From assembly GCA_013205525.1 (NCBI GenBank), contig JABMMR010000181.1, positions 1 through 12,017 on the forward strand: DNA of 12,017 bases, written 5' to 3'. A model generated the notes under the pieces. That model saw nothing but the letters and a program-made list of their open reading frames with translations. It had not been told where the DNA came from and ran no database searches. Numbering within the stretch: the first letter of the stretch is position 1; every line of letters starts with the position of its first letter. The stretch comes from Burkholderiales bacterium (GTDB lineage: Bacteria > Pseudomonadota > Gammaproteobacteria > Burkholderiales > Burkholderiaceae_C). Both the position numbers and the translations under genes were made by a program. Of the stretch, positions 1 to 8,556 are shown in pieces.

Positions 1-3000
1 CATCAAGGCGGCTAAGAAGGAAGTTGAAGCCGGCACACCTGTGGTGTGGGATATCTTGGAAGAGGTCATCAAAGAGCATCCCGTGTTGCTCAACCGTGCA
101 CCTACTTTGCACCGCTTGGGCATTCAAGCTTTTGAGCCTATCTTGATCGAAGGTAAAGCCATTCAACTTCACCCCTTGGTGTGTTCGGCCTTCAACGCCG
201 ACTTTGACGGCGACCAAATGGCGGTGCACATTCCTTTGTCGGTGGAAGCGCAAATGGAAGCCCGCACATTGATGCTGGCCTCCAACAACGTGCTCTTCCC
301 CGCCAACGGTGAACCTTCCATTGTCCCTTCACAAGACGTGGTGCTGGGCTTGTACTACACCACCCGTGAACGTATCAACGGCAAAGGTGAAGGCTTGGTG
401 TTTGCTGACATTGGCGAGGTGCAGCGCGCACTCGACGCCGACGTGGTGGAACTCACAGCCAAAGTCACGGTGCGCATGACCGAGTGGGCCAAGGACAAAG
501 AAACCGGCGAATTCACCAGCAGTGCCTCATTGGTAGAAACTACCGTGGGACGTGCGGTATTGTCGGAAATTTTACCCAAGGGTTTGCCTTTCAGCCATTT
601 GAACAAGGCCTTGAAGAAGAAAGAAATTTCCAAGCTCATCAACACCTCATTTCGCAAATGCGGTTTGAAGGAAACCGTGGTGTTTGCCGACAAGTTGTTG
701 CAAAACGGCTTTCGCTTGGCCACCCGTGCAGGCATCTCGATTTGCATCGACGATATGTTGGTGCCATTTGAGAAGCACGCCATCATTGAAAGCGCAGAAA
801 AAGAAGTCAAAGACATCGAGCAGCAATATGTCTCCGGTTTGGTGACCTCTGGCGAGCGCTACAACAAGGTGGTCGACATTTGGGGCAAAGCCGGTGACGC
901 CGTCTCCAAAGTGATGATGGATCAGTTGCGTAAAGAAAAAACCATTGACCGCCATGGCAATGAAGTTGAGCAAGAGTCGTTCAATTCCATTTACATGATG
1001 GCCGACTCTGGTGCGCGCGGTTCTGCGGCTCAAATTCGCCAGTTGGCGGGTATGCGCGGTTTGATGGCCAAGCCTGACGGCTCCATCATCGAGACCCCCA
1101 TCACGGCCAATTTCCGTGAAGGTCTGAATGTGTTGCAGTACTTCATCTCCACCCACGGTGCGCGTAAAGGTCTGGCCGATACCGCGTTGAAAACAGCCAA
1201 TTCGGGCTACTTGACCCGTCGTTTGTGCGATGTGGTGCAAGACTTGGTTGTCATCGAACAAGACTGCGGCACGCACAACGGCTCGGTCATGCGCGCCATC
1301 GTTGAAGGCGGTGAGGTCATTGAATCTTTGCGCGATCGTGTGCTGGGCCGCTCGGTTGCCGAAGATGTGGTGCATCCCGAAACGCGCCAAACCTTGGTGC
1401 CAGCGGGTCACATGCTCGACGAAGACTTGATTGATGAAATTGAGCTCTTGGGCGTGGATGAAATCAAAGTGCGCACGGCGCTGACCTGCGAGACCCGCTT
1501 TGGCTTGTGCGCCAGTTGCTACGGCCGCGATTTGGGCCGTGGCGGTTTGATCAACATCGGTGAGGCCGTGGGCATCATCGCCGCGCAGTCCATCGGCGAA
1601 CCCGGCACACAGCTGACCATGCGTACTTTCCACATTGGTGGTGCTGCTTCGCGGGCGGCAGTGGCCTCGAGCGTGGACGCCAAATCCAATGGCGTGATCG
1701 GTTTCAACGCCACCATGCGTTATGTGACCAACAGTAAAAAAGAGTTGGTGGTCATTTCTCGCTCGGGCGAAATTGTGATCCACGATGAACAAGGTCGCGA
1801 ACGCGAACGTCACAAAGTACCTTACGGTGCGATTTTGGCGATCAAGCCCGACCAAGCCATCAAAGCCGGCACCATCTTGGCAAATTGGGATCCACTGACA
1901 CGCCCTGTGATCACCGAGTTCGCTGGTAAAACCCAATTTGAAAATGTCGAAGAAGGTTTGACGGTTGCCAAGCAACTGGACGAAGTCACCGGTTTGTCAA
2001 CCTTGGTGGTGATTGACCCTAAACGCCGTGGTTCCACCAAAGTGGTCAGACCGCAGGTGAAGTTGCTGGACGCTTCTGGCAAAGAAGTCAAGATTCCTGG
2101 CACCGATCACTCGGTGACGATTGGCTTCCAAGTGGGTGCGCTGATTCAAGTGCGCGACGGTCAAGAGGTGGGCCCAGGCGAGGTGCTTGCACGTATTCCT
2201 GTGGAAGGTCAAAAGACCCGCGACATCACCGGTGGTTTGCCGCGTGTGGCCGAACTGTTTGAAGCACGGACACCCAAAGACAAGGGCATCTTGGCTGAGA
2301 TGACCGGCACCGTGTCGTTTGGTAAAGAGACCAAAGGCAAGATCCGTTTGCAGATCACCGATCCCGAAGGCACTGTGTGGGAAGAACTCATTCCCAAAGA
2401 GAAAAACATCGTGGTGCATGAAGGCCAAGTGGTCAACAAGGGCGAGAGTATTGTGGACGGTCCCGCCGACCCACAAGACATCTTGCGTTTGTTGGGCATC
2501 GAAGAGTTGGCTCGCTACATTGTTGACGAGGTGCAGGACGTTTACCGCTTACAAGGTGTGAAGATCAACGACAAGCACATCGAGGTCATCGTGCGTCAGA
2601 TGCTGCGCCGTGTGGTGGTCGACAACGTGGGTGGCTCTGGTTATATCTCTGGTGAACAAGTTGAGCGTTCCGAGATCCTCAACACCAACGAGGCCTTGCA
2701 GCGCGATGGCAAGATTCCGGCCACCTTCAGCAACCTGTTGCTGGGCATCACCAAAGCGTCTTTGTCAACCGACTCGTTCATCTCTGCGGCTTCTTTCCAA
2801 GAAACCACCCGCGTGCTCACCGAGGCTGCCATCATGGGCAAGCGCGACGAGTTGCGAGGCTTGAAAGAAAACGTCATCGTCGGCCGTCTTATTCCTGCAG
2901 GCACAGGCATGGCTTACCACCGTGCACGCAAAGAAAAAGAACTGATGGACGAGGCCGAGCGCCGCCAAATTGCACAAACCGAGGCAGAAGAACTCGCCTT

Positions 3001-3043
3001 GGCGCAGCAAGAAGGCAGCAGCGAAGAGAGCGCAACGGAATAA
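1..3043 (+). CDS. rpoC: DNA-directed RNA polymerase subunit beta' (C-terminal part, 5' end outside window)
   Basis: This is the largest subunit of bacterial RNA polymerase, carrying the catalytic magnesium site in the cytoplasmic core enzyme. The reading frame is open from base 2, so the apparent GTG start at 41 is internal; about 1013 residues are visible, and by comparison with the ~1400-residue family roughly 390 N-terminal residues are missing. The absolutely conserved NADFDGDQ loop is present, with its three Mg-binding aspartates encoded at 200-202, 206-208 and 212-214. The second zinc site is complete: Cys codons at 1265, 1487, 1508 and 1517 (DCGTHNG and [11 protein letters not shown]). 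The bridge helix ([18 protein letters not shown], ~1160-1212) and trigger loop start ([16 protein letters not shown], ~1595-1642) follow, then an insertion of about 190 residues inside the trigger loop, as in E. coli, before the conserved [13 protein letters not shown]. The protein ends in an acidic Glu-rich tail. No frameshift or missing key residue was seen. Identification is certain. Confidence 0.99.
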   Translation, partial: IKAAKKEVEAGTPVVWDILEEVIKEHPVLLNRAPTLHRLGIQAFEPILIEGKAIQLHPLVCSAFNADFDGDQMAVHIPLSVEAQMEARTLMLASNNVLFPANGEPSIVPSQDVVLGLYYTTRERINGKGEGLVFADIGEVQRALDADVVELTAKVTVRMTEWAKDKETGEFTSSASLVETTVGRAVLSEILPKGLPFSHLNKALKKKEISKLINTSFRKCGLKETVVFADKLLQNGFRLATRAGISICIDDMLVPFEKHAIIESAEKEVKDIEQQYVSGLVTSGERYNKVVDIWGKAGDAVSKVMMDQLRKEKTIDRHGNEVEQESFNSIYMMADSGARGSAAQIRQLAGMRGLMAKPDGSIIETPITANFREGLNVLQYFISTHGARKGLADTALKTANSGYLTRRLCDVVQDLVVIEQDCGTHNGSVMRAIVEGGEVIESLRDRVLGRSVAEDVVHPETRQTLVPAGHMLDEDLIDEIELLGVDEIKVRTALTCETRFGLCASCYGRDLGRGGLINIGEAVGIIAAQSIGEPGTQLTMRTFHIGGAASRAAVASSVDAKSNGVIGFNATMRYVTNSKKELVVISRSGEIVIHDEQGRERERHKVPYGAILAIKPDQAIKAGTILANWDPLTRPVITEFAGKTQFENVEEGLTVAKQLDEVTGLSTLVVIDPKRRGSTKVVRPQVKLLDASGKEVKIPGTDHSVTIGFQVGALIQVRDGQEVGPGEVLARIPVEGQKTRDITGGLPRVAELFEARTPKDKGILAEMTGTVSFGKETKGKIRLQITDPEGTVWEELIPKEKNIVVHEGQVVNKGESIVDGPADPQDILRLLGIEELARYIVDEVQDVYRLQGVKINDKHIEVIVRQMLRRVVVDNVGGSGYISGEQVERSEILNTNEALQRDGKIPATFSNLLLGITKASLSTDSFISAASFQETTRVLTEAAIMGKRDELRGLKENVIVGRLIPAGTGMAYHRARKEKELMDEAERRQIAQTEAEELALAQQEGSSEESATE

Positions 3044-3044
3044 G

Positions 3045-3064
3045 TAAAGGCCTGCGGGCCTTTA
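3045..3064 (+). terminator. Hairpin after rpoC, possible weak intrinsic terminator
   Basis: A perfect 8-bp inverted repeat (TAAAGGCC at 3045-3052, loop TGCG, GGCCTTTA at 3057-3064) starts one base after the rpoC stop codon. It would form a stable stem-loop in the transcript. The following bases are TCTACC, so a real U-tract is lacking beyond the three T inside the stem. It may be an attenuating or weak terminator that allows readthrough into the next gene, or an mRNA 3'-end stabiliser. The hairpin is seen directly; termination is inferred. Confidence 0.6.
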
Positions 3065-3070
3065 TCTACC

Positions 3071-3628
3071 ATGCTGAAATCTGGCTGGTTTTGGTTGCTA
3101 CTCGCCCTTGCGGTCTTTTGGTCCTTGGGCGCTTACAACCGTTTGGTCCGTTTACGTTCTGCCGTTGGCCAGCAATTTATGTCCCTAGAGTCGGTGTTGC
3201 TGCAGTACCAAGAAGTGGTGCAACAAGCAGTCACATCGGCCTCTACCTCGCCTCAGTTATGGGGGAATTCTTATTCTGCAGAATCAGATGTAGATCCTTG
3301 GACGCGCTTGCAAATCTGTGCGGGTTTGCTCACCGTGGCGATGGCGCGTATGCAAACTCATCCCCTTGAACCTGACAGTTCACAGTCCTTGCAAGATGCG
3401 GGTGCGGCGCTTCATCAAGCCTGGGCCAGTTTGATCCACCCCGACGCTTTTTATGTGAATGTGCCCGAGCCATTGCAGCAGCGCTGGTGGGGTCTGGATT
3501 TATTGGTACAGCCCGAGGTGCAACGTTTTAATGCTTGCATCAACGAGTACAACCAAGCCATCGGGCAGTACCCAGCAGCCTTGCTGGCAAAACTGTTTCA
3601 ATTCCATCCTGCGCGGCCACTGGCATGA
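3071..3628 (+). CDS. Divergent LemA-family membrane-anchored protein
   Basis: A 185-residue protein with one N-terminal hydrophobic segment (about residues 5-20) followed at once by AYNRLVRLRSAV, which matches the conserved YNxLVxLR start of the LemA domain. The C-terminus, FNACINEYNQAIGQYPAALLAKLFQFHPA in character (residues ~153-181), matches the family's closing 'YN..I..FP..L.A..F.F.PA' pattern. LemA proteins are helical bundles anchored in the inner membrane with poorly defined roles. The middle (residues ~55-145) departs from the usual LemA consensus: the polar 'LKRRxDLIPNLV' stretch is not recognisable. ATG 3071 is used because it places the membrane segment at the N-terminus; no Shine-Dalgarno sequence is visible in front of it. 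Its stop overlaps the rsmB start (ATGA), so it heads the downstream operon or is reached by readthrough from rpoC. Family assignment is fairly secure, function unknown. Confidence 0.75.
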   Translation: MLKSGWFWLLLALAVFWSLGAYNRLVRLRSAVGQQFMSLESVLLQYQEVVQQAVTSASTSPQLWGNSYSAESDVDPWTRLQICAGLLTVAMARMQTHPLEPDSSQSLQDAGAALHQAWASLIHPDAFYVNVPEPLQQRWWGLDLLVQPEVQRFNACINEYNQAIGQYPAALLAKLFQFHPARPLA

Positions 3629-4983
3629 TGCAAGCCCAGGGTGCAGTTGCGCTTGCACCTTTGGCGCCCCCTTTGTGGCGTCAATTACTGGCCTGCTCAG
3701 CGGCTTTGCAATCGGTTTTAGACGGACGTAACCACAGCCAAGCCTTATCCCAAGTGGCCACGCCTTTGCGACCCGCCGCACAAGCCTTGTTATTCGCGGT
3801 TTTGCGGCATTGGGGCGCCACCCAAGGCATACGCGACTTGTTGATCAAACGCGCGCCCTCGCCACCCGTTGATGCATTGCTGTGTACAGGCTTGGGTTTG
3901 TTGCTGATGGGCAAGGAGGCGATGTACCCAGCCCACACCTTGGTCAGTCAGTTGGTAGAGGCCGCCAAGCACCACCCACAAACCCGCGCTCAATCGGCAT
4001 TTATCAATGCTTGTGTGCGAAGATTTTTACGCGAAGAAAATGCTTTGCGCGTGCAAGCTTTCCAAAGTCCAACCGCCCAATGGAATTTCCCCGCGTGGTG
4101 GATCAAGCGCGTGCAAAACGACTACCCCGCGCATTGGCAAATCATTTTGCTGGCCAGTCAACAAGCCGCGCCTATGACCCTAAGGGTCAATCGCCAAAAA
4201 ATTTCCCGCCAGGCGTTGCAGCAACTTTGGCATTCACAAGGCGTGTTGTCTGATGCCGTAGGTGCAGATGGTTTGGTTTTGCGTCAGGCCAAAGCGGTTC
4301 AAGCCGTCCATGGTTTTGCCCAAGGCCTGTGTTCGGTGCAAGATGCGGCCGCGCAACTTGCCGCACCTTTGTTGCTGCATGGTTTGCAAGCAGGTGAGGG
4401 GGTGCGATTACAAGTTCTTGACGCATGCGCGGCCCCTGGAGGGAAGACCGCGCATTTGCTGGAATATGCAGATGCACAAGTGTGGGCGGTGGATATCGAT
4501 GCCCAGCGCTGCGAGCGAATACGCGAAAACATGCAACGCTTGGGGCTACAAGCCACGGTGGTGTGCGCCGATGTGGCTGATACCCCAGCGTGGTGGTCAG
4601 GCCAGTTGTTTGATGCAATTTTGTTGGACGCCCCATGTACCGCCTCCGGCATCGTCAGACGTCACCCTGATATACCATTGCTTAGGCGAGACAGCGATCT
4701 GACAGCATTGGTTCAAACCCAGCGCCAATTGCTACTGGCCTTATGGCCACTGTTGAAACCAGGGGGAAGATTGTTGTATTGCACTTGCTCGGTTTTTCGC
4801 GATGAGGGCCAAGGGCAAATCGATTCGTTTCTTGCGCGCAACACTCAGGCCGCTTTGCTTCCTTCGCCTGGCCATTTAATTCCTGGGGTGGCGTCAAACC
4901 TTGCGGGCCTCTTGGACAATGCAGCAGATAGTCACGATGGATTTTTTTATGCCTTGCTTGAGAAGCGCTGTGCCGATGTCTGA
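3625..4983 (+). CDS. rsmB: 16S rRNA (cytosine-967-C5)-methyltransferase RsmB
   Basis: RsmB (Sun/Fmu) transfers a methyl group from S-adenosylmethionine to C5 of C967 in 16S rRNA. The frame is open further upstream, but the start is placed at ATG 3625 because the longer version would run deep into the LemA-like gene, and ATG 3625 overlaps that gene's stop by four bases (ATGA). This gives 452 residues, slightly longer than the E. coli protein (429). Residues ~15-140 form the NusB-like RNA-binding domain. The Rossmann methyltransferase part holds motif I DACAAPGGKT (Cys268-Lys274), VDID (289-292), the DAPC motif with Cys338 and YCTCS with Cys388. By family knowledge the TCS cysteine is the nucleophile that attacks C6, and the PC cysteine helps product release. 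The conserved C-terminal DGFFYALLEK is present. All catalytic motifs are intact. A second in-frame ATG at 3628 is an equally possible start. Confidence 0.96.
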   Translation: MMQAQGAVALAPLAPPLWRQLLACSAALQSVLDGRNHSQALSQVATPLRPAAQALLFAVLRHWGATQGIRDLLIKRAPSPPVDALLCTGLGLLLMGKEAMYPAHTLVSQLVEAAKHHPQTRAQSAFINACVRRFLREENALRVQAFQSPTAQWNFPAWWIKRVQNDYPAHWQIILLASQQAAPMTLRVNRQKISRQALQQLWHSQGVLSDAVGADGLVLRQAKAVQAVHGFAQGLCSVQDAAAQLAAPLLLHGLQAGEGVRLQVLDACAAPGGKTAHLLEYADAQVWAVDIDAQRCERIRENMQRLGLQATVVCADVADTPAWWSGQLFDAILLDAPCTASGIVRRHPDIPLLRRDSDLTALVQTQRQLLLALWPLLKPGGRLLYCTCSVFRDEGQGQIDSFLARNTQAALLPSPGHLIPGVASNLAGLLDNAADSHDGFFYALLEKRCADV

Positions 4984-5599
4984 CGCTTGGATGCTGTGCA
5001 AAACTTGGACGCGGTTGCTGCTGCGTGGGTTGGTGCTTAATTGTTTGATAAGTATGGGCGTGACCTATGCGGACAACGCGGTCTCGGTTGAAGATTTTCA
5101 GTTGCAGCGCAGCGATGAAGGTATCTACCTGAGTACGCGTTTGAACTTTGAGATGCCCCCTAGTTTGGAAGACGCTTTGAACCGCGGCATGCCGCTGGGC
5201 TTTGTGATGCAAGCCGATGTGATGCGAGAGCGTTGGTACTGGGCAGATAAATTGGTGAATCGAACAGAGCGCTATATCCGACTCAGTTACCAACCCCTGT
5301 CCAAGCGTTGGCGCATCTATGTGTCTGCCCAGCCGATTCAGTCGACGGGGCTTGGCGTGAGTTTGGGGCAAAGTTACGACAGCTTGGCCGAGGCTTTGCA
5401 AGGCATCCAAAGAATTTCCCGCTGGCGAATCGCAGATGTGTTGGCGATCGATAGCTCCGCCAAGCAGCGATTGGATTTTCGTTTTCGACTTGACTTGAGT
5501 CAATTGCCCCAGCCTTTGCAATTTGGCGCATTAGGCGGTGCGGGTTGGGGCTTAGATTATGTTCAGAGCTTGAAGTTGCAGGAAGACAGCTTCAAATGA
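4976..5599 (+). CDS. DUF4390 secreted protein next to the NtrY sensor
   Basis: A 207-residue protein. Residues 1-32 look like a Sec signal peptide: Arg13/Arg17, a hydrophobic core 14-30 and a possible cleavage after VTYA. The mature part carries features of the DUF4390 family: 'ALNRGMPLGFVMQADVMRERWYWADK' character at ~67-92, RLSYQPLSKRWRIY (102-115), a 'SLAEAL..I..ISRW' helix (136-150) and the C-terminal FRFRLDLSQLPQPLQ (168-182). The function of the family is unknown; the export signal predicts a periplasmic location. The start is set at ATG 4976, overlapping the rsmB stop by eight bases, with weak purine-rich GAGAAG about ten bases upstream; ATG 4991 would also leave a signal peptide. The gene's end overlaps the ntrY start (ATGA), so the two are probably translationally coupled. 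This supports, but does not prove, a shared role in envelope sensing. Confidence 0.85.
   Translation: MSDAWMLCKTWTRLLLRGLVLNCLISMGVTYADNAVSVEDFQLQRSDEGIYLSTRLNFEMPPSLEDALNRGMPLGFVMQADVMRERWYWADKLVNRTERYIRLSYQPLSKRWRIYVSAQPIQSTGLGVSLGQSYDSLAEALQGIQRISRWRIADVLAIDSSAKQRLDFRFRLDLSQLPQPLQFGALGGAGWGLDYVQSLKLQEDSFK
5580..5585 (+). promoter_or_regulatory. Ribosome binding site fixing the ntrY start
   Basis: AGGAAG lies ten bases before ATG 5596, inside the end of the DUF4390 gene. It is the clearest Shine-Dalgarno-like sequence among the gene starts of this operon. It supports 5596 over the upstream in-frame ATG at 5545 as the kinase start. Confidence 0.55.
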
Positions 5600-7854
5600 A
5601 ATCATCTTCTGCGCTGGCTGTCTGGCGGCATCAAGGGTGGTGGTTGGTGGTGGGTTTGACAATTTTGGTGTCCATGGCGCTGGTATTGCTCTTCTTACTC
5701 ACCCAAGCGACCCAGCAGTGGGAAGCCTACGAACAAAATTACGGTCTGTTGTTCGGCTTGAACATGGTTTTTGCCGCTGTACTGCTGGCCGTCATTGCCT
5801 GGTTGGGTGTGCGCTTGCTCGGGCGACTGAGGCAAGGAAAATTTGGCAGTCGACTGCTGGTGAAGTTGGCCAGTATTTTTGCCTTGGTGGGTATTTTGCC
5901 GGGCATATTGATTTATGCGGTGTCTTACCAGTTTGTTACCCGCTCCATAGAGGTGTGGTTTGACACCAAGGTCGAAGTGGCCTTGGATGCCGGTTTGAAT
6001 CTCAGTCGATCAACCTTGGAGAGCTTGTCCAACGAGTTGGCTGTCAGTGTGCGCAATGCCAGCCAAGAGGTCACGGCTGCCCCTAGCCATGCCATGCCCG
6101 TGGTGCTTGAAAAAATCCGAGAGAAACTCGATGCCAAAGAGGTCACACTTTGGCATAACAACAACTTGGCCGTGGCCAGCGTGAGCGAAGAGCGTTACCA
6201 ACTTCAACCTGAAAGACCCACTGCCACGGAGTGGCGGCAGGTGCGCAGCCAAGGCATCAGCTGGCGCAGCGAAGGCCTGGACGACAACTTAGGCGGGGCC
6301 GCCATCCAGCCCCGCATGACCGTGCTGGTTCGAATGGGCGGTAGCGGTTTTCAGCTAGACGGGCAAGGCCGTGTGCTGCAAGTGGTGAAAAAATTGCCAC
6401 CTGCGCTGGTGGCCAATGCCTTGGCCGTACTCGACGCCAATCGACAGTACCAAGAACGTGCTTTGGCGCGCGAGGGTTTGAAGCGCATGTATATAGGCAC
6501 ATTGACCTTGAGTTTATTTTTAGCGGTATTTGGTGCTGTTTTATTAGCGGTCTTGTTGGGTAACCAGTTGGCGCGACCTTTGTTGCTTTTGGCTGAAGGT
6601 GTCAGGGACGTGGCCGCCGGTGACTTGCGGCCGCGAGCTGTTTTGCAAGGCAAAGATGAACTCGATGGCTTGACCCGTTCGTTTGCCCAGATGACAGAAC
6701 AACTCGCCCAAGCAAGACACTCGGTTGAGTCGAGCATGGCGCAAGTTAACTTGGCCCGCAGTCACTTGCAAACCATGCTCGACAACCTGACAGCAGGCGT
6801 GGTGTTGCTAGACACACAAGGACATATTTTGTCTATCAACCCAGGGGCGACAAGGATTTTGCAATTGCCCTTGGCGGTTCATTTGGGTGAAGCGCTGCAA
6901 GTTGTCGAAGGCTTGCAGGTGTTTGGCCGCCAGGTGATGGAGCAATTCCATGATTTCGTGAACGAGCAACAGCAGCGCTCTTTAGACCATTGGCAGCAGT
7001 CATTTGAAATTGACACCAAAACACAGCAAGCTTTCATTGAATTTGGACCGGATCGTCAACAACACACCACCTTGGTGGCGCGGGGTGCGGTCTTGCCGCA
7101 AGGTGAGTGGTTGCTGGTCTTCGATGACATCACCGAAATCGTCTCAGCCCAACGCTCACAGGCTTGGTCCGAGGTGGCCAGGCGGTTGGCGCATGAGATT
7201 AAAAACCCGCTCACACCGATCCAACTCTCTGCTGAGCGTCTGGAGATGAAGCTGGCCGATAAATTGGTCGACACAGACAAAACACTGCTGCATAAATCCG
7301 TTAAAACCATTGTCGACCAAGTCGATGCCTTGCAAAGGCTGGTCAATGAGTTTCGCGATTTCGGTCGTTTGCCTCAGGCACGGCTGGACGCTTTGGATTT
7401 GAACCATTTGCTGCAGGAGATGATGCCTTTGTATGACAACGAGAATGCCTTGGTTTCTGTCAGTTGGCATTTGGCCGAAGATTTGCCCATGGTCTTGGGA
7501 GACGCGTCTCAGCTGCGTCAGGTGGTGCATAACTTGATTCAAAATGCACAAGACGCCAGCGCGCAAAGTCTTAACCCCATGGTTCAGGTGTGGACCGAAC
7601 AGTCGTCGTCCAGTCAAAAAGTACGCCTTCGAATCATTGACAACGGCAGTGGCTTTAGCGAGGCGGTCTTGCAACGTGCGTTTGAGCCCTATGTCACCAC
7701 TAAAACAGGTGGGACGGGCCTGGGTTTGGCGGTGGTGAAGAAAATTGCCGATGAACACCAAGCCCGCATCGAGATAAAAAATCGAATTGAGGGCGACCAA
7801 AACATCGGGGCTCAAGTGTCGTTATCATTTCGCTTGGCTAAACCCTCTACCTAA
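5596..7854 (+). CDS. ntrY: NtrY-type transmembrane sensor histidine kinase
   Basis: A 752-residue inner-membrane histidine kinase of the NtrY family. Hydrophobic segments at about 17-37, 51-73, 91-112 and 300-322 flank a large extracytoplasmic region (~113-299). Then come a HAMP linker (~322-375), a coiled stretch, a PAS domain (~388-500) and the kinase core. The H-box is LAHEIKNPLTP with the phospho-accepting His533, the N-box HNLIQNAQDA with Asn650, G1 DNGSGF (Asp682), the F-box FEPYVT and G2 GGTGLGLAVVKK (705-716). All ATP-binding and phosphotransfer residues are present, so it should be an active kinase. The start at ATG 5596 overlaps the DUF4390 stop by four bases and has AGGAAG upstream. 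The partner regulator begins 18 bases after the stop. NtrY systems are linked to nitrogen metabolism in alphaproteobacteria and to respiration or redox control elsewhere; the signal here cannot be read from sequence. Confidence 0.93.
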   Translation: MKSSSALAVWRHQGWWLVVGLTILVSMALVLLFLLTQATQQWEAYEQNYGLLFGLNMVFAAVLLAVIAWLGVRLLGRLRQGKFGSRLLVKLASIFALVGILPGILIYAVSYQFVTRSIEVWFDTKVEVALDAGLNLSRSTLESLSNELAVSVRNASQEVTAAPSHAMPVVLEKIREKLDAKEVTLWHNNNLAVASVSEERYQLQPERPTATEWRQVRSQGISWRSEGLDDNLGGAAIQPRMTVLVRMGGSGFQLDGQGRVLQVVKKLPPALVANALAVLDANRQYQERALAREGLKRMYIGTLTLSLFLAVFGAVLLAVLLGNQLARPLLLLAEGVRDVAAGDLRPRAVLQGKDELDGLTRSFAQMTEQLAQARHSVESSMAQVNLARSHLQTMLDNLTAGVVLLDTQGHILSINPGATRILQLPLAVHLGEALQVVEGLQVFGRQVMEQFHDFVNEQQQRSLDHWQQSFEIDTKTQQAFIEFGPDRQQHTTLVARGAVLPQGEWLLVFDDITEIVSAQRSQAWSEVARRLAHEIKNPLTPIQLSAERLEMKLADKLVDTDKTLLHKSVKTIVDQVDALQRLVNEFRDFGRLPQARLDALDLNHLLQEMMPLYDNENALVSVSWHLAEDLPMVLGDASQLRQVVHNLIQNAQDASAQSLNPMVQVWTEQSSSSQKVRLRIIDNGSGFSEAVLQRAFEPYVTTKTGGTGLGLAVVKKIADEHQARIEIKNRIEGDQNIGAQVSLSFRLAKPST

Positions 7855-7872
7855 CCCGACCTGACAAGCAAT

Positions 7873-8556
7873 ATGGCAACAATTTTGGTGGTTGATGACG
7901 AACTCGGCATACGCGATCTGCTTTTCGAAATCTTGAATGATCAAGGCCATCAAGTGGAGTTGGCTGAAAACGCGGCGCAAGCCCGCACAGCCCGCGCAAG
8001 TGCCCGCCCCGATTTGGTGTTGCTCGATATTTGGATGCCAGACACCGACGGGGTCACCTTGCTCAAAGAATGGGCCGCCACGGGCATGCTCAATATGCCG
8101 GTCATCATGATGAGCGGCCACGCCACCATTGATACCGCAGTACAAGCCACACGCATTGGGGCATTGGCGTTTTTAGAAAAACCCATCACTATGCAAAAAC
8201 TGCTCAAAGCAGTCGATCAGGGTTTGGCGCGAAAACCGGCCATCCCCGAGCGGCCCATCTTGGGCGTTATACCAGCGCCGGTTGCTCCCTCGCTGGTGCA
8301 TTCGTCTAACATGGTGCAAGCGCAAGCACCTGCATCGCGTTTGCTCGCGTCGGTACAAAACTTCGATTTGTCCCAACCGCTGCGCGAAGCCAGAGACGCG
8401 TTTGAAAAAGCCTATTTCGAATTTCATTTGGCCCAAGAGGGGGGCTCTATGACACGGGTAGCCGAAAAGACAGGGCTGGAAAGAACCCATTTGTACCGAA
8501 AGCTCAAACAGTTGGGCGTCGATTTGTCCAGAAGCAAGCGCGGGGGCGGCGCTTAA
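7873..8556 (+). CDS. NtrX-like response regulator lacking the AAA+ domain (REC plus Fis-type HTH)
   Basis: A 227-residue DNA-binding response regulator, the probable phosphate acceptor for the NtrY kinase just upstream. The receiver domain (residues 1-118) has the acidic pair Asp8/Asp9, phosphorylation site Asp52 in LLDIWMPDTDG, the Ser81 switch in MSGHA and Lys103 in EKP. Residues ~119-163 form a Pro/Ala-rich linker. Residues ~165-218 form a Fis-type helix-turn-helix (PLREARDAFEKAYFEF, then RVAEKTGLERTHLYRKLKQLGV), closely matching the C-terminus of NtrX. The ~240-residue AAA+ sigma54-activator domain of classical NtrX (~450 residues in total) is absent, with no GAFTGA or Walker motif anywhere. 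It should therefore act by direct repression or activation at sigma70-type promoters. The gene ends in TAA sharing bases with the stop of the convergent gene. ntrX would be a reasonable name, but the domain loss makes me leave the symbol blank. Confidence 0.9.
   Translation: MATILVVDDELGIRDLLFEILNDQGHQVELAENAAQARTARASARPDLVLLDIWMPDTDGVTLLKEWAATGMLNMPVIMMSGHATIDTAVQATRIGALAFLEKPITMQKLLKAVDQGLARKPAIPERPILGVIPAPVAPSLVHSSNMVQAQAPASRLLASVQNFDLSQPLREARDAFEKAYFEFHLAQEGGSMTRVAEKTGLERTHLYRKLKQLGVDLSRSKRGGGA
8536..8554. terminator. Inverted repeat at the convergent 3' ends
   Basis: AAGCGC (8536-8541) and GCGCTT (8549-8554) form a 6-bp stem with a 7-base loop, GGGGGCG on the plus strand. It covers the last codons of the response regulator and touches its stop. 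On either strand it lies close to a gene end, so it could act as a small bidirectional 3'-end structure. No T-tract follows on either side, so it may equally be chance in GC-rich coding sequence. Confidence 0.25.

Noticed and set aside
647..1975. Long minus-strand open frame (442 codons) opposite rpoC
   Set aside because: It lies wholly antisense to unmistakable RpoC sequence, is rich in His/Gln/Phe as expected from reverse reading of biased codons, and shows no domain.
3535..3624. Upstream extension of rsmB by 30 codons
   Set aside because: It would overlap the conserved C-terminus of the LemA-like protein; the ATGA overlap at 3625 is the usual operon arrangement and the extra residues do not look like RsmB.
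4682..5521. 279-codon minus-strand open frame opposite rsmB and the DUF4390 gene
   Set aside because: Covers conserved RsmB and DUF4390 sequence on the other strand; no recognisable protein features.
7156..7815. 219-codon minus-strand open frame opposite the NtrY kinase core
   Set aside because: Antisense to the H, N, G1 and G2 boxes of the kinase; no independent coding signal.
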